43,768 nt of DNA, taken from positions 1-43,768 of IMG/VR virus record IMGVR_UViG_3300020183_003705. One strand, written 5' to 3'. The translations under genes were made by a program, and so were the position numbers. Origin of the DNA: a virus. Positions 39,519 to 43,768 of the stretch are shown here, piece by piece (the first letter of the stretch is position 1; each line of letters begins with the position of its first letter). Under the pieces are notes generated by a model that saw only the letters and a program-made list of their open reading frames with translations, was not told the origin of the DNA and ran no database searches.

Positions 39519-40403
39519 TTAAATTTTGTATTTATTTTTGGTTTCAATTAATTTATTAAAATAATCATTATAATATTCATATATCCTAGGATGTCTTAAA
39601 TGTGAGTTATTCCATTCACCTTCTCTGTCTACTTTAAATGTGTTGTTTTCATAGTTTGGTGTAAAGTGAGAAAAATGTATAAATAACATTTTTTGTCTTT
39701 TACCACCCCAATCTATGTAATCACCATCATAACCATATAATGTAAAATTCCATGGTGCACCATGACCTATTTCACTGTCAATAACGCAAACATTATCTTC
39801 ACCGAATATAGGTCCAAACCCTTCCAAATAAACTTGGTCGCCAACTCTGCCATATTCAGCAAACCATTCGTTTGTTGGGTCCATCACACAATCTCTCCAC
39901 CATTTTAAGCATTTATAACCTATTTCGTTATTTTTAAAATAAACAACACCTACGTTATAACCACCGACATGATGTCCTATTGGTACATGTCTATGTAACA
40001 TTATACCTATACTTTTATCGCCAATTGTTTTAATAATAGAATTAGGGTCATCATAAAAAATAATGTCTGAATCAACATATAAAACATCCGCTAAATTATA
40101 TTTTTTAATAACATATTCAGTGAAAAACGAGCCAAGTGCAAAACAATATGTACATTCATGTGAATTTGGTTTATAATCTGTATTCTTTTTTAAAGTTTCA
40201 AAATCTTCATCGTTTTCAAATTCTTTTATGCTTATTGGAATTACATTTTTATTGTTAATTTCATTTAATTTATTTAAACTATCATCATCCATACAAAAAT
40301 AATATATGTTTATATCGGTTGCTGAGAATTTAGTTAGTGAGTCAATTAATAATAAACCATTTATTAAAAAGTTTTTGTCAGATAAAGTACATATGTTAAT
40401 CAT
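39519..40403 (-). CDS. GT8-like glycosyltransferase (copy 2)
   Basis: 294 residues. MINICTLSDKNFLINGLLLIDSL start, DVLYVDSDIIFYDDP with D111-x-D113, HRHVPIGHHVGGYNVGVVYFKN, GRVGDQVYLEGFGP, GHGAPWNFTLYGYDGD and MLFIHFSHFTPNYE. Blocks such as GDKSIG, NVG[IV]VYFKN, GDQ-x-YLE and GHGAP are shared with copy 1 at 37875, so the pair is a duplication that has diverged considerably. It overlaps the GT10 gene by 8 bases. Donor and acceptor unknown. Confidence 0.78.
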   Translation of the reverse strand: MINICTLSDKNFLINGLLLIDSLTKFSATDINIYYFCMDDDSLNKLNEINNKNVIPISIKEFENDEDFETLKKNTDYKPNSHECTYCFALGSFFTEYVIKKYNLADVLYVDSDIIFYDDPNSIIKTIGDKSIGIMLHRHVPIGHHVGGYNVGVVYFKNNEIGYKCLKWWRDCVMDPTNEWFAEYGRVGDQVYLEGFGPIFGEDNVCVIDSEIGHGAPWNFTLYGYDGDYIDWGGKRQKMLFIHFSHFTPNYENNTFKVDREGEWNNSHLRHPRIYEYYNDYFNKLIETKNKYKI

Positions 40404-41205
40404 TATTATTTATTTTTTTATAGATTAAATCATCGGCTATTAAATATTTTTTAGCTAATTCATAATTAGTTTTTATTACTTCTAATTTACTGAAATAATT
40501 ATTTAAAGTCAATGTATTTTTCATTTTTTTTAAATCGTTTATATCGTCAAAAATAATAAATCCATCCAAATCAAAAAATTCACATATAGAAGGACAACCC
40601 CAGTATATTGGTATCGTACCAGTTATTAAACAATCTATTAATTTTTCAGTAAAATAATAATCTTTTTTAACATTTTCAATTATGACGCTATATCTGTAAT
40701 CTTTTAAACCTTCTGATTTATTTTCAATTTGGTTATTGAATCCGTACACATCTAAATTATCAATAACATCGCTAAATGCTATTTCATGTCTTAATCTATG
40801 GCCATATGTTGATTTTTTGGCTGATAAAATAATTGAAGTGTCTTTTGTCTTTTCGTGTATTATCCTATTTTCTTCTTCAATCCAACAACCACCAATTGGT
40901 ACCAACACAAATTTTTCAGACAAGTTTAATAATTCTTTATCAAAAGTAAAAATTTTATCGAACTTTTCAAAATTGTCTTTTATGTATTCATATGCATGTG
41001 GTGTTATTGCTGGTGATTCTAATAACCATGCGAATTTTTTAACGCCATTTATATTATCAACAAATTTTAATGTTGTGTCAGTCATAACAATATGGTCACC
41101 TATTTTATCCCTTACCCATTTAAATTCTGTAGGTTTATTATACCAACTAGATGAATGAGCGTGAGAAAAAATATTATCTAAAATATATAATTCACTTTTT
41201 AACAT
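40396..41205 (-). CDS. GT10-family (alpha-1,3-fucosyltransferase-like) enzyme
   Basis: 269 residues from the ATG at 41205, a 14-base overlap with the FkbM gene. Earlier ATGs at 41211 and 41256 are possible. The GT10 core is plain at about 170-206: YRYSVIIENVKKDYYFTEKL, then TIPIYWGCPSICEFF. This is the 'Y.F.iafENs...dYvTEK...a...g.vPiy.G.p' donor site for GDP-fucose. FAWLLESPAITPHAY upstream fits the N-lobe. Since GDP-fucose is made by gmd and fcl of the same operon, fucose transfer is a strong inference; linkage and acceptor are not readable. Confidence 0.87.
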   Translation of the reverse strand: MLKSELYILDNIFSHAHSSSWYNKPTEFKWVRDKIGDHIVMTDTTLKFVDNINGVKKFAWLLESPAITPHAYEYIKDNFEKFDKIFTFDKELLNLSEKFVLVPIGGCWIEEENRIIHEKTKDTSIILSAKKSTYGHRLRHEIAFSDVIDNLDVYGFNNQIENKSEGLKDYRYSVIIENVKKDYYFTEKLIDCLITGTIPIYWGCPSICEFFDLDGFIIFDDINDLKKMKNTLTLNNYFSKLEVIKTNYELAKKYLIADDLIYKKINNND

Positions 41206-41803
41206 ACAACGCATCTCCCCAAGTTCCACCATCCCAAGTCGTTTCAACTCTTTCAAATCCGTATTGACCTAAAAACATATCTAAATCTTCTATTCTGGCA
41301 CAACCTTTATATAGTTCAGCCCTATTAACTTCAGTCATTATGTAGTCAATATTTTTAAGATATTCAGATCCCCCTTTAAAAACCTCTAGTTCATAACCTT
41401 GTACATCAACATTGATAAAATTATAGTTTTCTTTATCTTTTATGAAATTATCTAACTTTGTAATTTTAACTTTTTCTCTTCCATTAAATTGAATGTTGGG
41501 GTGTTGAATTAAATGGTATTCTGGTTCCAAGACCGAACTTGATTGTCCTTCATTTATTGTTTCAGTATACATCTCAACTTCACCTTCAATGTTTCCGAGA
41601 GCGGTATTAATAATAATTGCCGACTCGCCAACATTTTGTTTAAGCCTGTTAAATGTTTTTTGTACAGGTTCAAAAAACATAACATTTGATATTCCTAATT
41701 TTTGATAGGTACCAAATTCTTGACCAACATGTGCCCCGATGTGTAAAACACCTTTTATTTTAAGGCCATACTTTAACTTTAAATTTTCTAAATTTAACAA
41801 CAT
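41192..41803 (-). CDS. FkbM-family methyltransferase
   Basis: 203 residues. VLHIGAHVGQEFGTY (19-33) is the AdoMet-binding glycine motif; FFEPVQKTFNRLKQNV follows as motif II. Later YNFINVDVQGYELEVFKGG carries the conserved D..GyE..vl.G block of FkbM enzymes. They O-methylate sugars or polyketides. Position between GT11 and GT10 suggests methylation of the same glycan. It precedes the GT10 gene with a 14-base overlap and lies 4 bases after GT11. Confidence 0.88.
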   Translation of the reverse strand: MLLNLENLKLKYGLKIKGVLHIGAHVGQEFGTYQKLGISNVMFFEPVQKTFNRLKQNVGESAIIINTALGNIEGEVEMYTETINEGQSSSVLEPEYHLIQHPNIQFNGREKVKITKLDNFIKDKENYNFINVDVQGYELEVFKGGSEYLKNIDYIMTEVNRAELYKGCARIEDLDMFLGQYGFERVETTWDGGTWGDALYVKK

Positions 41804-41807
41804 AATT

Positions 41808-42617
41808 TTAAATTATTAATTTATTGTTTTCATATTTGACTTTTATTTTTTTCCAATCATTCTCATATATTGAATGGTAGTCTTTTTCGCCTTTAGGTCC
41901 AAACCAAACTGACGGAACAAATACTTTTTTATCTTTATTTGTATTAAGATAAGAACCCCACCAAGAAAATGAAGAGTTACACATAATATTATGATTACAT
42001 AAACTCATCGCCCAAAGTTCTTCATAATCTTCTAACCCATCAACAACTATTGAGTTTTTATAGGTTAAGTTTTCCTTTACCCATTCTTTATCATTTGAAA
42101 AAATAAAAACGTTTGAATGTTCAAGTTGACTTATACATTCATCAAAATAACTTTTGTCTAAAACCGGTAAAATTTCAGATATCCCTAAATAGTCGCCTCT
42201 TCTTACATGAATTGAAACTGAATTTTTATTGAATATTTCAGGGTATAAATTTTTTATTTTGTTTTTAAATTCTTCGGTTGGTAAAAACATTTCTTGTATT
42301 TCTTTTTTAAAATTTAAAAAGTTTTCACTACTTTGAAAATAACCATAAAATTCAGTTGGTTCTGTGTAAGTATATTCAGTTTCATAGTGAGCCCAAGTAA
42401 TCTCATTAATTCTTTTTGTTGGTATTTTAATATAATCAAAATTTATATTTCTAAATATGTTATTTTGATATTTTGTTGGTTGATTACCTTCCATTGGAAT
42501 AAAAGCAACATTATTAAAAATAACTGATGTATTACTTTTTAATCCTTCTGCCGTGGCCTTTGCAATTTGAAACATTTGATTACCGAGACCTCCCATCAAA
42601 TAACTAGTCAAAAACAT
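41808..42617 (-). CDS. GT11-family (alpha-1,2-fucosyltransferase-like) enzyme
   Basis: 269 residues. GGLGNQMFQ (9-17) at the N-terminus, SIHVRRGDYLG (135-145; the Arg motif that binds GDP-fucose), VFIFSNDKEWVKENL, and CNSSFSWWGSYLN with the family's FSWW-A/G-aYL end. These motifs are diagnostic for GT11 fucosyltransferases. GDP-fucose comes from gmd and fcl downstream in the operon. Together with the GT10 gene it gives two different fucose linkages. It is 2 bases from the GT2 gene. Confidence 0.92.
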   Translation of the reverse strand: MFLTSYLMGGLGNQMFQIAKATAEGLKSNTSVIFNNVAFIPMEGNQPTKYQNNIFRNINFDYIKIPTKRINEITWAHYETEYTYTEPTEFYGYFQSSENFLNFKKEIQEMFLPTEEFKNKIKNLYPEIFNKNSVSIHVRRGDYLGISEILPVLDKSYFDECISQLEHSNVFIFSNDKEWVKENLTYKNSIVVDGLEDYEELWAMSLCNHNIMCNSSFSWWGSYLNTNKDKKVFVPSVWFGPKGEKDYHSIYENDWKKIKVKYENNKLII

Positions 42618-42619
42618 TA

Positions 42620-43351
42620 CTATAATTTTTTATATTTTGGTGAATTTCTAATAATATTAGAACATCTGTATTGTTCGTGTGCAGATCCTGAAGAAGAACC
42701 GGGTTTGTGGTCGTTATACGGGTTTTGTTCATTATAAACGTATAAAATATTAGGTATATATTCATAATGATTTTCACCGGCCATCTCTACCATAGGAAAA
42801 GAATATGCCGCGTCTCCCGCAGATTTAAAATATTCACCATTTTCATCTAAAAATGATTTTTGTTCAATATTTCTCCATAGATGAACTTTCCATGTTCTAA
42901 GGTGAGAAAATAAGAAAGTATCAGTTCTAACAGTTTCAGGATTAACTTTAGATGAAAACCCAAATCTACCGTCTGAATAAACAAAACTACCGTTTGTTAT
43001 CCAAAGGTTTTTATTATTTTCATATTTGTTATTAATTAATGATAATACTTTCGTGTTTTCTAACCAATCGTCGCCGTCTAACTCGATCATAATATCTTCA
43101 TCATCAAAAAGACTTTCATCCATTAATAAGTCATCAATATTTTTTAACTTATATTTTTTTTCCGTATTTATTATAAGTTTGAACCTATTATCATCTTTAA
43201 TTTTATTTTTTATAATATCTATAGTGTTGTCATTTGACATATCGTCAACTAAATACATTTCAAAATTTTTAAATTCTTGATTCATTACAGAATCAATACA
43301 TTTTGTAATGTATTCCCCAACATTCCAAAAACAACTAACAATTTTAATCAT
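42620..43351 (-). CDS. GT2-family glycosyltransferase
   Basis: 243 residues. KIVSCFWNVGEYITKCIDSVMNQ (3-25) is the GT2 start, MYLVDDMSNDNTIDII (32-47) the nucleotide-binding acidic motif, and IELDGDDWLE (89-98) the metal-binding DxD. The C-terminal half is polar and aromatic (YEYIPNILYVYNEQNPYNDH). It overlaps the next upstream gene by 8 bases. Donor unknown. It is probably the elongating or initiating enzyme of the glycan made by this cassette. Confidence 0.85.
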   Translation of the reverse strand: MIKIVSCFWNVGEYITKCIDSVMNQEFKNFEMYLVDDMSNDNTIDIIKNKIKDDNRFKLIINTEKKYKLKNIDDLLMDESLFDDEDIMIELDGDDWLENTKVLSLINNKYENNKNLWITNGSFVYSDGRFGFSSKVNPETVRTDTFLFSHLRTWKVHLWRNIEQKSFLDENGEYFKSAGDAAYSFPMVEMAGENHYEYIPNILYVYNEQNPYNDHKPGSSSGSAHEQYRCSNIIRNSPKYKKL

Positions 43352-43768
43352 TTAAAATTTTTATATATTCTTCTTTTATTTTTTTTGCAACTTCAAGTCC
43401 ATTGAACTTTGTAACATCGTTAGGTACTTCGTGTTTTTCTTTGTTTAAAATATAACCATTTTCATCCACATTGTAAATCCATCCTGGTTTTCCACAAAGC
43501 CAACCTTCAATTGTTGTTCTACCTAAAAGTATCCCCGCAGTTTCAGAACAATTTTTAACAAACATCTCAACTTTACTTGTTGCATCAAAATGTTTTACGT
43601 GTGAATTTTTTAATAAATCATTTAAATAATTTGATTTATTTTCACCAACAATCCAAAATTCTTTACCTATTTCTTTTGTGTATTCAACAAGATCTTTAAT
43701 TGCGTTTTCTCTTAAATAATCTAAGGTTCCTACAAATAAAACGTATCCATTGTCTTTTGTGTTTTTTG
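43344..43768 (-). CDS. GT-B glycosyltransferase, C-terminal part (partial; runs off the window)
   Basis: The right edge of the window cuts this gene; 141 codons are visible in one open frame. They read GYVLFVGTLDYLRENAIKDL, FWIVGENKSNYLNDLL, MFVKNCSETAGILLGRTTIE and then GWLCGKPGWIYNVDENG. This is the second Rossmann lobe of a GT4-like enzyme: 'fvG.l' strand, 'iiG' strand, and R-T-T-I-E-G-W-x-C-G-K-P at the place of the donor-site E and 'a.g.Pvi'. Its ATG and N-terminal lobe lie outside. It overlaps the GT2 gene by 8 bases, so the cassette continues upstream. Confidence 0.7.
   Translation of the reverse strand, partial: KNTKDNGYVLFVGTLDYLRENAIKDLVEYTKEIGKEFWIVGENKSNYLNDLLKNSHVKHFDATSKVEMFVKNCSETAGILLGRTTIEGWLCGKPGWIYNVDENGYILNKEKHEVPNDVTKFNGLEVAKKIKEEYIKILND

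Overview
This window is a very AT-rich segment of a large tailed phage of the T4 superfamily whose host is most likely a member of the Bacteroidota (Flavobacteriia-like). The T4-type parts are a TerL (gp17), a portal (gp20), a prohead protease (gp21), an acidic scaffold, a major capsid protein (gp23), a gp5-type baseplate hub, a gp55-like late sigma factor and PhoH. The host guess rests on a phage-encoded ribosomal protein bS21 of Bacteroidota type, on promoters that fit the Bacteroidota consensus (TTTG, about 19 nt, TAnnTTTG), and on A-rich start contexts with essentially no Shine-Dalgarno sequences. I saw no tRNA, CRISPR array or insertion sequence, and no gene-free stretch longer than about 140 bases.

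Layout. (1) 1-2743, minus strand: the 5' part of a Clp/Hsp100 ATPase gene is cut inside its Walker A motif by an intein whose two parts lie on separate ORFs. A Vsr/PD-(D/E)XK-like homing endonuclease gene sits between the parts, and a GIY-YIG endonuclease gene lies just upstream. (2) 2744-9664: a UVR-repeat protein, a large probable virion protein, two secreted CAP-domain paralogues (minus strand), a KTSC protein, a nucleotidyltransferase, a repeat-bearing structural protein and small conserved proteins. (3) 9674-19625, plus strand: the head-morphogenesis block in T4 order (terminase, portal, protease, scaffold, capsid), interrupted by an oppositely oriented bS21 gene. (4) 19730-22039: an HNH endonuclease behind the capsid gene, a membrane protein, and two convergent DUF5872-like proteins whose N-termini look like capsid-targeting leaders. 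(5) 22041-28480, minus strand: tail/baseplate genes and the gp55-like sigma factor. (6) 28480-43768, minus strand: a dense sugar and glycosyltransferase cassette that contains PhoH and continues beyond the window.

How the parts fit together. The cassette encodes both steps from GDP-mannose to GDP-fucose (Gmd, Fcl) and two fucosyltransferases of different families (GT10 and GT11). It also encodes a nonulosonic (sialic-type) acid synthase, a CMP-sugar synthetase, a small HAD phosphatase and a sialyltransferase/Maf-like protein. An aminotransferase plus sugar ketoisomerase pair, two GT8-like paralogues, GT2 and GT-B transferases and two methyltransferases complete it. The phage therefore appears able to build much of a fucosylated, nonulosonate-bearing glycan, on its virion or on the infected cell. 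A recurrent TATTTATA element upstream of many genes is a candidate late promoter for the gp55-like sigma; it is the reverse complement of the T4 late promoter core.

The most unusual features are the atypically split intein/homing-endonuclease arrangement in the Clp gene, the combined fucose and nonulosonate glycan cassette, the bS21 gene with its own promoter, and the paired leader peptides with prohead-protease-like sites.
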